DNA of 64,000 nucleotides from Cacajao melanocephalus (Eukaryota; Chordata; Mammalia; Primates; Pitheciidae). The translations under genes were made by a program, and so were the position numbers. This document shows, one piece after another, positions 1-15,791 of this stretch. The notes beneath the pieces are model-generated. The model made no database searches and was not told the DNA's origin. It saw only the letters and a list, made by a program, of their open reading frames with translations. Numbering within the stretch: the first letter of the stretch is position 1; each line of letters begins with the position of its first letter. The stretch spans positions 40,983-104,982 of the forward strand of contig CAUYLG010027006.1 of assembly GCA_963573385.1 (NCBI GenBank). The letters run 5' to 3'.

Positions 1-30
1 TAGTGAGATACTGTCTCTAAAAAAAGAAGT
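1..30 (+). mobile_element. Alu 3' end fragment (window edge)
   Basis: The first bases read like the last 15 bases of an Alu ('actgtctctaaaaaaag') followed by its A-tail; the rest lies outside the window. Confidence 0.6.
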
Positions 31-52
31 TTGTGATGTTCATAGATTAGAT

Positions 53-266
53 TTTTTTTTTTTTTGAGACGAAGTCTTAGTGTCGTTCAGGCTGGAGTGT
101 AGTGACACAGTCTTGGCTTATTGCAACCTCTACCTCCTGGATTCAGGCGATTCTCCTGCCTCAGCCTCCTCACCACCTTGGCCAGGCTAGTCTCGAACTC
201 CTGACCTCCACCTGCCTCCGTCTCTCAAAGTGCTGGGATTACATGCATGAGCCACTGTGCTCGGCC
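53..266 (-). mobile_element. Alu, internally deleted
   Basis: Starts with a T-run (reverse-strand A-tail) and ends in the Alu head. About 80 bp around the monomer junction is missing: the right monomer passes directly into the 'accttggccaggctagtctcgaac' equivalent of the left one. Flanked by an 8-bp duplication, catagatt, at 41-48 and 267-274. Confidence 0.9.
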
Positions 267-349
267 CATAGATTTTCTTACACAGTAGTAGAGACAATAG
301 TGTAGTGAGTCCCCAGATATACATCACTCAGCTTCAAGTGTTCCCACCG

Positions 350-663
350 TTTTTTTTTTTGTTTTTGTTTTTTTTTTTTTTTTGAGATGGAGTCTCACTC
401 TGTTGCCCAGGCTGTAGCGCAATGGCACGATCTCGGCTCACTGCAACCTCTGCCTCCTAGGTTCAAGTGATTCTCCTGCCTCATCCTCCTGAGTAGCTGG
501 AACTGCAGGCATGCACCACCACACCCGGCTAATTTTTGTATTTTTTAGTAGAGACAGAGTTTCACTGTATTGGCCAGGCTGGTCTTGAACTCTGATCTTG
601 TGTTCTGCCCGCCTTGGCCTCACAACATTTTGGGATTATAGGCGTGAGCCACCTTGCCTGGCC
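350..663 (-). mobile_element. Alu, full length
   Basis: Both monomers in reverse orientation, with a long mixed T/G tail at the left and 'gcctggcc' at the right end. Confidence 0.93.
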
Positions 664-1110
664 CCACCCTTTTATTTTTAGGGTACAGGGTTGGGAGACT
701 GTCATATTTTAAAGCAAATCCCAGATACTATGTCATTTCAAATACTTTGATGTATATCTGTGATAAATACTTTTTAAAAACTAGAAGCTGGTTTTTTTTT
801 GTATTTAAATGTGTAATGAAATCATTCTTTTGCAAGTAATTCTGATGCTAAAAAAAAAAAACATAAAAAAAAAACCTTCTGACTGTCTCGTAACCTTTTC
901 TTGATATATCAGTCTCAGATTATAAGTTTCTGCCTAAGCTTTGCATAGAGTGAATACTTTGTAAATGTTAACGTTTCAGTGTTGGAAACTGTAAACCCTC
1001 TTTCAGACTCATAGGTAAACATTTTTGTTATTCTGTACTTAACCTTTCAATTAACTGTATGCTTGAGATAGTGGAATACACCATTTCTGTTGTCTCATTG
1101 TTGATAGTCA

Positions 1111-1220
1111 TGTGAGGTGGTTAGTGCTAGTATTACTCTTTTAGCACAGAAGTAGGCTCAAAGAGCTAAAGTAACTTCTCTGATGTTGTATCCTAACTTG
1201 TAGAGCTGGTATTCAAGTCC
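1111..1220 (+). repeat. MIR fragment
   Basis: Resembles the second half of MIR: the 'gaggctcaaagagctaaagtaact' region, then '...tagagctggtattcaagtcc'. Old and diverged. Confidence 0.65.
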
Positions 1221-1487
1221 TTTTTGACTTAAAAGACAATAGTCTTTCTATCTACCATGGGTGGTTGTGGTTAAGGAAATGAGTATGTGACTGTTGAGAA
1301 TGTCACAGCTTTATAAATGTATGCCAAATGGGACACAAGAACAATTGAGTTGTAACAGTGCTTTGAAGTATGTGTGGATTTCTCAGGTAAACAGATCAAC
1401 GTTATCACCCAAAGCTAATTCAGTTAGTGTGAATGCATCATGAACAGAATTTCTGCTTAATGAAAGGAGTTTCAAATCCCAACTCAC

Positions 1488-1617
1488 CTTAAGCAGGATT
1501 TGTACTGGAACAATGGAAGCATTTAGTTGTATTTCCTTGATACTTATATTGAATCCATGGAACATCACAAAAAGTGAACTGAGACACGAGCTGTCAGTAC
1601 CATTAACTAACAAAAGA
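1488..1617 (-). other. Candidate exon (unconfirmed), 130 nt
   Basis: On the minus strand, ...CTTGCTTACAG precedes 130 nt that is open in one frame (43 full codons after a single leading base) and is followed directly by AAG|GTGAGT, a near-ideal donor. The peptide includes FVMFHGFNISIKEIQLN and I do not recognise it. The acceptor has a weak pyrimidine tract but a plausible branch site (ATAATAAC). The plus strand is closed by stops in all frames here. It could be a real exon of a minus-strand gene or a chance ORF of ordinary length. Confidence 0.25.
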
Positions 1618-2129
1618 CTGTAAGCAAGTTATTATCTCTCTCTCTGCTTTCTGGTATTTCTGATATGCTAAATGAGTAGTTGGGGTATACGGTATGATTT
1701 CTAAGATCTTTGGCATCTAATCTACATGAGTTGTTTCCTGTATATATTCTCTGTATGTATATATTGAAAAGTTCCTAGGATTATATATGCAGCAGCTCCT
1801 GATTCCATATTCATTCAGGGAGGGAATCAGTCAGTGATAATAATCCAAACAGCAATTAATCCAAACATTGTTTGGCTTTAGGATATATTATGATTGTTTT
1901 GTTTGAGCTAATATGGCATTTCCTCCTATGCTGTCTCTCAGTGGTTGGAAACAATCTAACCACATAATCCAGTCATTATTGATCTTCTATTATATGTCTG
2001 TCATTATGGAAGGACACTAGTACTTTAAGACACCACCATTACTTACAGTTGATTTGATAAATGAGATTGTTGTGATCAAGAAGCAGTTATATAAGAGAGT
2101 GTTAATCACTTGATGTCATACAGATAGTA

Positions 2130-2212
2130 AATTATTTTAGGGCAGTGAAATAAGCACAAAATTAGGATTTAGATTTGGGTGAAACCCAGCTCTGCTATTC
2201 TTAGCTTAAAAT
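2130..2212 (-). repeat. MIR fragment
   Basis: Reads like the MIR core in reverse ('...gatttgggtgaaacccagctctgctattcttagc'), diverged. Confidence 0.5.
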
Positions 2213-2221
2213 TTCTATCCC

Positions 2222-2519
2222 TTTTTCTTTGCGGGGGGAGATAGAATCTCACTCTGTTACCCAGACTGGAGTGCAGTGGTACATTCTTGGCTCACTGCAG
2301 CCTCTGCCTCCAGGTTCAAGTGATTCTCCTGTCTCAGCCTCTGGAGTAGCTGGGACTACAGATAGGCGCCATCACACCCTGGTAATTTTTGTATTTTTAA
2401 TAAAGATTAGGGTTTTGCTATGCTGGCCAGGCTGGTCTTGAACTCCTGACCTCAAGTGATCTGCCTGCCTTGGCCTCCCAAAGTGCTAGGATTATAGGTG
2501 CGAGACACCACACTGGGCC
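2222..2519 (-). mobile_element. Alu, full length
   Basis: Reverse Alu with an eroded tail ('ctttttctttgcggggggag'). It directly abuts the next antisense Alu at 2520. Confidence 0.92.
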
Positions 2520-2834
2520 TTTTTTCTCTTTCTTTTTTTTTTTTTTTCTTATGAGATGGAGTCTCATACTATCACTCAGGCTGGAGTGCAGTGGTGTGAT
2601 TTTGACTTACTGCAACCTCCACCTCTCCGGTTCAAGGGATTCTCCTGACTCAGCCTCTTAAGTAGCTGAGATTACAAGCACCTGCTACCACGCCCAGCTA
2701 ATTTTTTGTATTTTTAGTAGAGAGGGGATTTCACTATGTTGGCCAGTCTGATCTCAAACTCTTGACCCCGTGTTACGCCCAGCCTAGCCTCCCAAAGTAC
2801 TGGGATTACAGGTGCGAGCCATCGTGTCCAGCCT
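2520..2834 (-). mobile_element. Alu, full length
   Basis: Long T-tract with interruptions, two monomers, ends '...tgtccagcct'. Tandem same-strand neighbour of the Alu at 2222. Confidence 0.93.
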
Positions 2835-2884
2835 CTGGTCTTTTTTCTTACGCAGGGACTGTCAACTTTAGCTCTGTCCTTGTT

Positions 2885-3037
2885 CTTTTTCTTTGAGAGT
2901 CTTGCTCTATCTCCCAGGCTGGTTGGAGTGCAGTGGCATGATCATGGCTCACTGCAGTCTCGAACTCCTGGGCTCAAGCAGTTGTCCCATTTCAGCCTCC
3001 CGGAGTAGCTGGGACTATAGGTGCACACTGCCACTTA
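2885..3037 (-). mobile_element. Alu right monomer, truncated
   Basis: Tail-side monomer only: 'ctttgagagtcttgctctatctcccagg' through 'agctgggactataggtgcacac'; the left monomer is absent. Confidence 0.8.
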
Positions 3038-3221
3038 GCCTTGTTCTAAGTGGAAATATACATGAACTCATAAATTTGAAGTGCTAGGTATACTTTTCTA
3101 ATATTTATGAAACTAAATATGTGACTATAAAATATATAGTACCAACACCACCGGAAATCATCTTGCATATCACCAATAGCACATGCTTCAGAAAACACTA
3201 ACACTGGATTATCTCTCTCTC

Positions 3222-3531
3222 TCTTTTTTTTTTTTTTCTGAGACAGAGTTTCTCTCTGTCGCCCAGGCTGGAGTGCAGTGGTGTGATCTCGGCTCATTGC
3301 AACCTTTGCCTCCCAGATTCAAGCAATTCTCCTCCTTCACCCTCTCCTCTTGAGTAGCTGGGATTACAGGCACTCACCACCACACCCAGCTAATTTTTGT
3401 ATTTTTAGTAGAGATGGGGTTTCATTTCACCATGTTGGCCAGGCTGGTCTTGAACCCCTGACCTCAGGTGATCTCCCCACCTCAGCCTCCTAAAGTATTG
3501 GGTTTACAGGCATGACAAACGCTCCCAGCCT
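3222..3531 (-). mobile_element. Alu, full length
   Basis: A CT-repeat runs into the T-tail (3211-3237). Two monomers follow, ending '...cgctcccagcct'. Confidence 0.92.
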
Positions 3532-3543
3532 TGGATTAGCTCA

Positions 3544-3710
3544 TTTTTTTTTTTTTTTTTTTTTTGAGTTGGAATCTCACTTTTGTTGCCCAGGCTGGAT
3601 TGCAGAGGCACTCACTGCATCCTCCACCTCCTGGGTTGAAGTGATTTTCCCACCTCAGCCTCCCAAGTAGCTGGGATTACAGGCACCCGCCACTATGCCT
3701 GGCTAATTTT
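3544..3710 (-). mobile_element. Alu right monomer, fused to next Alu
   Basis: Stops at the mid-element 'ggctaatttttgtttg' and continues directly into the tail of a second antisense Alu, so one element is truncated at the junction. Confidence 0.85.
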
Positions 3711-3970
3711 TGTTTGTTTTGTGACAGAGTCTTGCTCCGTCTTCCAGGCTGGAGTGCAGTGGTGCAATCTCAGCTCACTGCAACCTCCGCCTCCCGGGTT
3801 CAAGTACTAGGTGGCATTACAGACGCCCACCACCATGCCTGGCTCATTTTTGTAATTTTAATAGAGATGGGCTTTCACCACCTTGGCCAGGCTGATCTTG
3901 AACTCCTGACCTCGTGATCCACCTGCCTTGGCCTCCCGAAGTGCTAGGATTACAGGTGTGAGCCACTGCA
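3711..3970 (-). mobile_element. Alu with 5' end lost
   Basis: Nearly complete reverse Alu with a small internal deletion around 3806. It stops at 'gtgagccactgca' without the usual 'cccggcc' head. Confidence 0.9.
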
Positions 3971-4589
3971 AATATTCTTCCAGCTCTGGTGCTTCCTGGT
4001 TTTGTGATCTGTGGCAATACAAAACGTTTGCAAGAGCGTCGTAGCACAGGTGCAAAGGGGAGATGCTTTGAGGAATTATTAAAGGGGCTGTCTTGACTGA
4101 AATAGACAGCTTGAGAATGTTTTCAGTCCAGAACATGAAGGGTCTTATATGCACCTCTGGCTGGTTCTCCAGGTAAAATCTGGAAGCAGGACGCTTTTAT
4201 CCCTACCTGAGATAAATACATTTCAGTAGATAATTGAGAATTACCTGTAAAGTAGCACGGTCATTTATGGCAAATGTTTTTTAAGAAGTCTCTTGATGAC
4301 CGTGCTTTATAGTATACAGTTGTTTAATAATTTATTGTTCTTAGAAGGAAATAAAATATTGAACAGTCCAAAAGATGAAATGCTATATTTCTCTTTTGTA
4401 CATTTCTCCTAATGTGCCCAAAATAAATTTAATCAGTAGCAGTAACAAAAATCTCCTCCTTACGTAAGTTATTTATATATTTTAAAAAGCAGCAATTAAA
4501 ATGGCTTATTAGGGTGTCATGCAAATTAATTTATCTTCTTTCAGCAACCTGTGTGCAAGACACTGTGCTCAGTTTTCAAGGATACTGCT
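3971..4589. other. Unique interval
   Basis: AT-rich, no repeat family recognised. A minus-strand frame runs from about 4154 leftward into the Alu, but most of its later part is Alu-encoded, so it is not treated as a gene. Confidence 0.5.
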
Positions 4590-4702
4590 ACTAATAATAA
4601 TAGGTAGCATTTACTGAGGGTTTTCTGTGTGCTCTGTCCTGAGGGGCTCGATGCTCTCTAGGCATTATCTCATTTATTTACTCTTATGAGAGATGTTTTA
4701 TT
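4590..4702 (+). repeat. MIR, first part (split by Alus)
   Basis: 'taataggtagcatttactgaggg...' and 'cattatctcatttatttactc' follow the MIR consensus order. The continuation appears at 5758, after a cluster of antisense Alus. Confidence 0.75.
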
Positions 4703-4728
4703 ATTATTGATTTTGTTTGTTAGTCTGT

Positions 4729-4970
4729 TTTTGTTTTCGAGACAGAGTCTTGCTCTGTTGCCCAGGCTGGAGTGCAGTATCGTGATCTCAGCTCACTGTA
4801 GTCTCTGCCTCCTGGGTTCAAGCAGTTCTCCTGCCTCAGCCTCCTGAGTAGCTAGGACAACAGGTGCACAGCACCATGCTCAGCTAATTTTTGTTTTGTT
4901 TTTTAGTAGAGTTGGGGTTTCACCATGTTGGCCAGGCTGGTCTCGAACTCCTGACCTCAGGTGATCTACT
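4729..4970 (-). mobile_element. Alu, 5' truncated
   Basis: Reverse Alu with tail 'gtttttgttttcgagacag'; lost after 'ctgacctcaggtgatctac'. Confidence 0.9.
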
Positions 4971-5007
4971 TGTACCATCTATCACTAGAACTTTTTTTTC
5001 TGTCTTT

Positions 5008-5320
5008 TTCTTCTTCTTTTTTTTTTTTTTTTTTTTTTTTTGAGACTCAGTCTTGCTCTGCTGTTAGGCTGTAGTTTGGTGGCACGATCTTGGCTTACTG
5101 AAACCTCCCCCTCCTGGATTGAAGCGATTCTCCTCCCTCAGGCTCCTGAGTAGCTGGGACTACAGGCACCCACCATCACGCATACCTTGTTTTTGTATTT
5201 TTAGTAGAGAGGCGGTTTTACCATGTTGGCCAGGATGGTCTCGATCTCTTGACCTCGTGATCTGCCTGCGTCACCCTCCCAAAGTGCTGGGATTACAGAT
5301 ATGAGACATTGTGCCCAGCC
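5008..5320 (-). mobile_element. Alu, full length
   Basis: Long T-tract (5018-5041), both monomers, ends 'tgcccagcct'. Confidence 0.92.
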
Positions 5321-5455
5321 TAATTTTTATATTTTTAATAGAGATTGGGTTTCACCATGTTGGCCAGGCTGATCTCGAACTCCTGACCTCAGGTGATCCA
5401 CCTGTCTCAGCCTCTCAAACTGCTGGGATCACAGGCATGAGCTATTGTGCCTGGT
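5321..5455 (-). mobile_element. Alu left monomer, fused
   Basis: Begins at the mid-element 'aatttttatatttttaatagagatt' immediately after the preceding Alu's end. This is the pattern left by Alu insertion into, or recombination with, another Alu. Confidence 0.85.
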
Positions 5456-5755
5456 GGTTTTTTTTTTTTTTTTTTAAAGGCAAGGTCTCACTCTCTTTCC
5501 CAGGCTCGAGTGCAGTAGCATGATCATGACTCACTCCAGCCTCTGCTTCCTGGACACAAGTGATCCTCCCGCCTCAGCCTCCTCAGTATCTGCTCCCTAG
5601 TGGTAACCATGCTCAGTTAATTTTAAAAGCTTTCTGTAGAGATGAGGTCTCACTATATTGCCCAGGCTGGTCTCTAACTCTTGAGTTCAAGCAGTCCGCC
5701 TGCCTTGGCCTTCCAGAGTGCTGAGATTATAGGCATGTGCCACTGTGCCCAGCCT
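5456..5755 (-). mobile_element. Alu, old (J-like)
   Basis: T-tract, then an AluJ-like diverged body ('ttctgtagagatgaggtctcactatattgcccag'). Confidence 0.88.
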
Positions 5756-5757
5756 GT

Positions 5758-5865
5758 TATGGCCTATTATTTTTAATGAGAAAACTGGCTCTAAATAGCT
5801 TGCCTCAGGGCTTGTAAGTAGTAGAATCAAGATTTGAAAGCAAGTCCGTCCAGCTGTATGATAGC
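5758..5865 (+). repeat. MIR, second part
   Basis: 'tttttaatgagaaaactggctctaaatagcttgcctcagggc...agtagaatcaagatttgaaagcaagtcc' is the later half of MIR and continues the fragment ending near 4702. Confidence 0.75.
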
Positions 5866-6052
5866 TGCTTTTTCCCCCCTGGTCCTAAGGCAAAAGTAAG
5901 TAAGGACTGCGCTGTCTACTTTGGCAGTCACCAGCCACATGCAGCTAGTGAACAGTTGAAACACAGCTTGTTTGAATTGAGATGTGCTGTAGGTATAAAA
6001 TACACAGTTGATTTTGAAGGTTTAGTACCAAAAGGATATAAAATATCCCAAT

Positions 6053-6369
<317 letters not shown>

Positions 6370-6504
6370 CATTTTTGTGTTTTTAGTAGAGACGGGGTCT
6401 CACTATGTTGACCATGCTGGTCTCGAACTTCTGACCTCAGGTGATCCACCTGCTTCAGCCTCCCAAAGTGCTGGGATTATGGGCATGAGCCACCATGCCC
6501 ATCC
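6370..6504 (-). mobile_element. Alu left monomer
   Basis: Starts at 'tttgtgtttttagtagagacgg' and ends 'atgcccatcc'; no right monomer. Confidence 0.85.
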
Positions 6505-6510
6505 CACAAT

Positions 6511-6708
6511 AATTTTTTTGTTTTTTTGAGACAAGAGTCTTGCTCTGTTGCCAGGCTGGAGTTTAGTGGAGTTATTTAGGCTCACTGCAACCTCTGCCTC
6601 CCAGGTTCAAGTGATTCTTCTGCCTCAGCCTCCTGAGTAGCTAAGATTACAGGTACACACCACCACGCCTGGCTAATTTTGCCTTTTTAATAGAGATGGG
6701 GTTTTGCT
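6511..6708 (-). mobile_element. Alu, truncated; head-to-head with next
   Basis: Right monomer plus linker. It stops at 'agagatggggttttgctg' where a plus-strand Alu begins with no spacer. Confidence 0.9.
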
Positions 6709-7002
<294 letters not shown>

Positions 7003-7336
7003 AGATATATTGGGTTAAATAATAAATTATAAAATCAATTTTACTTTTTAAAAATAGATATGCCTACTAGAAAACATAAAATTATGTATGTGTCTCACAT
7101 TATACTTCTGATGGGCAGCACTGATCTAGAAGAAAAAGATGTCTTTACTAAAAAGCATAATACATGTTTTAAAGTTGTAAGTGTCTTAAGAGAAGGGTAA
7201 ATTACATGCTATAGGCATATGGTAGAGGAAGTGGTTGAGAGAATCAGAAAAAAGCCCTTCAGTACTTTTAATTCTTCTTAAATTGGTGGTTCATATTAAT
7301 TAAATTCTTAATTCATCTACTTTAAAATGCCTCCTA
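7003..7336. other. Unique AT-rich interval
   Basis: Nothing recognised apart from the left TSD of the following Alu (7323-7336). Confidence 0.5.
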
Positions 7337-8143
<807 letters not shown>

Positions 8144-8448
8144 AGGCTGGGCGCAGTGGCTCACGCCTGTAATCCCAGCATTTGGGAGGCTGAGGTGGGT
8201 GGATCACCTGAGGTCAGGAGTTCGAGACCAGCCTGGCCAACGTGGTGAAACCCTGTCTCTACTAAAAATACAAAAATTAGCCAGGCGTGGTGGTGGGCAC
8301 CTGTAATCCCAGTTACTTGAGAGGCTGAGACCAGAGAATTGCTTGAACCCGGAGATGGAATTTGCAGTGATCCGAGACTGTGCCACTGCACTCCAGCCCA
8401 GGCGACAAGAGAGAAACTCTATCTCAAAAACAAACAAACAAAAAAAAA
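8144..8448 (+). mobile_element. Alu, full length
   Basis: Well-preserved head 'ggctgggcgcagtggctcac', A-tail with CAAA units. Confidence 0.94.
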
Positions 8449-8674
8449 CTTAATGCTCTGGCACCTTGGAAGGTTTCACTTGTAATTTAAGTTTAAACTA
8501 GAAAGACAGCCCTGCAAGTCACTGAATGGAATTCTCAAAACTCTTGCTCTGGCCAGATCAGCTCTGTAATGTGACAAACAGCATGAGGTGGATGGTACCT
8601 TCAACGATGAAGAAAGGAGTATAATGGAGGTTTAATCATGAACAAATATCATGCCATCTGTTAATTAGTACCAT

Positions 8675-9050
8675 TGTCTCAGTCCATTTTCTGTTACTAT
8701 AACAGAATTTATAAAGAAATATTTATTTGGCTCATGGTTCTGGAGTTTGGGAAGTTCAGAATTGAGAGGCGGTATCTGGTGAGGGCTAGCTAGCTGCATC
8801 ATCCCATGGCAGAAGGTTGAAGGGCAAGAGAATGCAAGAGGAAGGGTGGGCTTGCGCAAGGAATGCATAGAACTCATCCTTTTATCAGAACGCCATTCCC
8901 AGGTAACGGAGGTAAGGGCATTACTCCATCCATAAAGCCAGTGCTCTCATGACCTGGTCACCTCTTAAAGGTCCGCCTCTCAACACTTGCATTGGGGAGT
9001 AAGTTACCAACACATGAACTTTGGGGGACATAGTCAAACCATAGCCATTT
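8675..9050 (-). mobile_element. MLT1-like solo LTR (MaLR)
   Basis: Read on the minus strand, the block starts near TATGGTTTGACTATGTCCCC and ends with the GAAAATGGACTGAGACA-type terminus. It contains the 'ataaatatttctttataaa' polyadenylation-side region and a 'gccatggga' motif in the expected order for MLT1/MST-type MaLR LTRs. The subfamily is not assigned. No internal region adjoins it, so it behaves as a solo LTR. Confidence 0.75.
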
Positions 9051-9149
9051 ACTGAGCATTCACCTATTATATATGAAATAAAAATCAGAAGAGATAAGAT
9101 CCTATAGTCATGTGGAGCTTGTGATAAGAGGAAAAGCATTGTGGTAAAT

Positions 9150-9345
9150 GGAAAAATAGAATGGGTTTTAGAGTTGCAGTCCTGGATTCAAACCTAGCTC
9201 ACCAGTTACTATGACCTTTGGCAAACTGCTCTCTCAAACCTTCAGTTTACTTACTTATAAATAGTCTTTCCTTTTCCCTTTGTTGTTTTAGGTGAGATCA
9301 TTCAAGATAACGCTTTTTGTTCACTGTCTTAAGAGAAATGTAAAA
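9150..9345 (-). repeat. MIR
   Basis: 'ttgcagtcctggattcaaacctagctcaccagttactatgacctttggcaaa' is the reverse MIR core, with the tail region following. Confidence 0.75.
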
Positions 9346-9436
9346 TAAACTGAAATGCTTCACACCGTTCATATAATTCTGCCAAAGCTTCTATAATAAA
9401 GCTTTGGAATAAGGTCAAGAACATTTATATACGCAG

Positions 9437-9891
<455 letters not shown>

Positions 9892-9970
9892 TTAAATGTG
9901 TGCACTCTGAAGGGGTAAATATTCCGGGTAAAGGAATTAAGTTCTGCCAAATTTGGAATACTGCCTATCA

Positions 9971-10801
<831 letters not shown>

Positions 10802-10826
10802 AGAATTTGTACTATTGGTATACTTT

Positions 10827-12974
<2,148 letters not shown>

Positions 12975-13094
12975 ACGCACCAAATACTCTTGATTTTTTA
13001 AAAAAATGAATATTTGTCTAATAACCTTTTCCCTAAATATTTAATTATTCTTAGTCAAGTTGCTATTTGATTTTCGGTTTATGGAACCCTTTTC

Positions 13095-13206
13095 ATCTCA
13101 TTTGCAGTTCTTAATAACCATGTGTGGTAGATAAGACAGATATCAGCCTTGTTTTACAGATAAAAAACCATGAATCAGATAGATTTTGATTCGCCCAAGT
13201 CACATA
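13095..13206 (+). repeat. MIR, first part
   Basis: 'ttacagataaaaaaccatgaatcagatag...gcccaagtcaca' follows MIR. Continues at about 13514-13575 after an Alu. Confidence 0.7.
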
Positions 13207-13209
13207 ATA

Positions 13210-13513
13210 TTAAGAAACAGGCTCAGTGTGGTGGCTCATGTCTGTAATCCTGGCACTTTGGGAGGCTAAGGTGGGTGGATTTCCTGAGCGTAGGAGCTTG
13301 AGACTAGCCTGGGCAACACGGTGAAACCGCTTCTCTACGAAAACAGTAACAATTAGTCAGAGGTGGTGGGGAGAGCCTGTAGTCCCCACTACTCATGAGG
13401 CTGAGGTGGGAGGATCACCTGAGCCTGGGAGGTTGAGGCTGCAGTGGCAACAGAATGGGTAACCTGGACATCAGAACAAGACCCTGTCTCAAAAAAAAAA
13501 AAGAAAGAAAGAA
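13210..13513 (+). mobile_element. Alu inserted in MIR
   Basis: Plus Alu with an A/AAAG tail. 'aagaaacag' is present on both sides, consistent with a TSD inside the MIR. Confidence 0.92.
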
Positions 13514-13575
13514 ACAGAGCTTAAATTCTAATCCAAGTCTTTTTCAATTCAAAGCCTCTGTCTTTCCATGTTACC
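13514..13575 (+). repeat. MIR, second part
   Basis: 'gcttaaattctaatccaagtc' resembles the MIR end and continues 13095-13206. Confidence 0.55.
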
Positions 13576-13789
13576 ACATTGCTTTTCTGCTATTTTTCTT
13601 ATTTACATAGATAACATTTTCATACTATGTTTTACATTTTTATGCCCCTACCATTTTTATTTAAATACATCAACAAATATTTGAACACATACTATGTGCC
13701 CACTATTTCTTCAAATAGATTTTTATCCCTCTTTCTCTCCTGGGCTCTAATCTTACGTAGGTTAAATTGATTGCTAGTGTTACGCAAGT

Positions 13790-14059
13790 GGCCTCTATTT
13801 TTAATCCCCCCACCACCCCTCCCTCTGTTTTTCTTCTCTCTGTGTTTCATTTTGGATAATTACTATTGCTGTATCTTCAGGATCACTGATGTTTTCTTCT
13901 GTAATTTTCAGTCAGCTATTAATACCATCCAGTCTATTTTGTATTTCAGATACTATATTTTACCTATGGAAGTTTGATTTGGGTCTTTTACCTATATATT
14001 CCATTCTCCATTATGTCATGTTTTCTTTTACACCCTTTAGTGTACTTGTAATAGCTGTT
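13790..14059 (-). mobile_element. L1 fragment, part 1
   Basis: 'ttcattttggataattactattgctgtatcttcaggatcactgatg' is a common antisense old-L1 segment. Interrupted by the Alu at 14060 and resumed at 14346. Confidence 0.7.
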
Positions 14060-14345
<286 letters not shown>

Positions 14346-14560
14346 GTAATAGCTGTTTTAAGGTCCTGATGTGCTAATTCCATCATCTGTGTCATTTCTT
14401 GGTCTTTTTCTATTGATTAATTTTTGTCATTAGTCATATTCCTGCTTCTTTGCAAGTGTGGTGATTTTTTACTGGACTCAAGGGGATCCCTCTGTGGATC
14501 TCCTGTGACCATTCTCAGTGCGGAACTCTTTCTCTGTTCTCACTTTTTCTTGGTTCCAAT
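14346..14560 (-). mobile_element. L1 fragment, part 2
   Basis: 'ttaaggtcctgatgtgctaattccatcatctgtgtcatttc' continues the antisense L1. Confidence 0.7.
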
Positions 14561-14948
14561 ATTCAAATCTTGCAAATTCTAGCTGCTTTAGATCTCCTAA
14601 AGTTTAACTTCTCTCCTCCACTTAGCAAGACCATCCGATTTTGTTTGGGTTCCCTCTCCCTGTGTTGCAGCTTGGAAGCCACTTACATGCAGTAAGCTGG
14701 GGTAGTCATCGGCTCACCTGATGTGTTTCCTTCTCTCAGGGATCGTAGGTTTAATGCTGCCTGTTGTCCAGTGACTGAAGGTTACTTCATATATTGTGTC
14801 TTGTTTACAATGGGAGTAAGGGAGATAGTTTCCATAGTAGTTAATCCTCATGAGTGGAAGTAGAAGTCATTACTTTCTGGATTTAAGCTCTGACACATTA
14901 AATGTGGGAAGGAATGGGTAGAATTTGTTAGAAAGGGAAATTAATAAG
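14561..14948. other. Unassigned interval
   Basis: Possibly more of the same old L1, but I cannot align it by eye. Confidence 0.4.
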
Positions 14949-15374
14949 GCCGGGGATGGTGGTGACTCACGCCTGTAATGTCAGCATTTTGAGAGGTCAA
15001 GATGGGCAGATTACCTGAGGTCAGGAGTTTAAGACTAGGCTGGCCAACATGGTGAAACCCTGTGCCTATTAAAAATGCAAAAAACTAGCCAGGCGTGGTG
15101 GTGGGCGCATGTCAGGAGCACTTTGGGAGGCTGAGGTGGGTGGATCACAAGGTCAGGAGTTCAAGACTAGCCTGAGCAACATGGTGAAACCCCATCTTTA
15201 CTAAAAAAACAAAAATGAGCTGGGCGTGGTGGTGTGTACCTGTAGTCCTAGCTACTCGGAGGCTGAGGCAGGAGATTTGCTTGAACCCAGGAGGTGGTGG
15301 TTGCAGTGAGCCAAGATTGTACCACTGCACTCCAGCCTGGGTGACAGAGTGAGACTCCATGTAAAAAAAAAAAA
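14949..15374 (+). mobile_element. Chimeric double Alu
   Basis: One Alu runs to 'gtggtgggcgcatgtca' (about 15115), then jumps to the 'gagcactttgggaggctgagg' position of another and runs to an A-tail. The joint falls in the shared 'tgtaatcccagc' region, as expected for Alu-Alu recombination or nested insertion. Confidence 0.88.
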
Positions 15375-15401
15375 GGGAGATTAATAATTATTAAAATTAC
15401 A

Positions 15402-15709
15402 GCTGGGCACGGTTGCTCACGTCTGTAATCCTACCACTTTGGGAGGCCGAGGCTGGTGGATCACTTGCGGTCAGGAGCTTGAGACCGGCCTGACCAATAT
15501 GGTGAAACCCCGTCTCTACTAAAAATACAAAAATTAGTTGGGAGTGGTGGCAGGTGCCTGTAATTTCAGCTACTTTGTAAGCTGCAGGAAGAGAATCACT
15601 TGAATCCAGGAAGTGGAGGTTGCATTGCAGTGAGCCGAGATCCTGCCACTGCACTCTAGCCTGAGCGACAATAGCGACAAAAGCGAAAGTCTGTCTCAAA
15701 AAAAAAATA
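15402..15709 (+). mobile_element. Alu, full length
   Basis: Head 'gctgggcacggttgctcac', both monomers, A-tail; near the tail it carries a short duplication ('gcgacaatagcgacaaaagcg'). Confidence 0.93.
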
Positions 15710-15723
15710 ATTGGAAATACAAA

Positions 15724-15757
15724 TGTGTGCGTGTGTGTGTGTGTGTGTCTGTGTGTA
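15724..15757. repeat. (GT)n microsatellite
   Basis: Imperfect GT tract beside an Alu tail. Confidence 0.9.
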
Positions 15758-15791
15758 TTTTGATCCAAAGTTCTGACTTAGTTAAAAAAAA

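Larger units (their letters stand above)
664..2220. other. Mostly unique interval
   Basis: AT-rich non-Alu DNA holding two MIR relics (about 1111-1220 and 2130-2212) and one candidate minus-strand exon (1488-1617), listed separately. I see nothing else. Confidence 0.6.

Noticed and set aside
3858..4154. 98-codon minus-strand frame starting in unique DNA
   Set aside because: About a third is Alu-encoded and no convincing splice sites bound the unique part.
8921..9139. 72-codon minus-strand frame
   Set aside because: Lies in the MLT1-like LTR; no protein similarity expected or seen.
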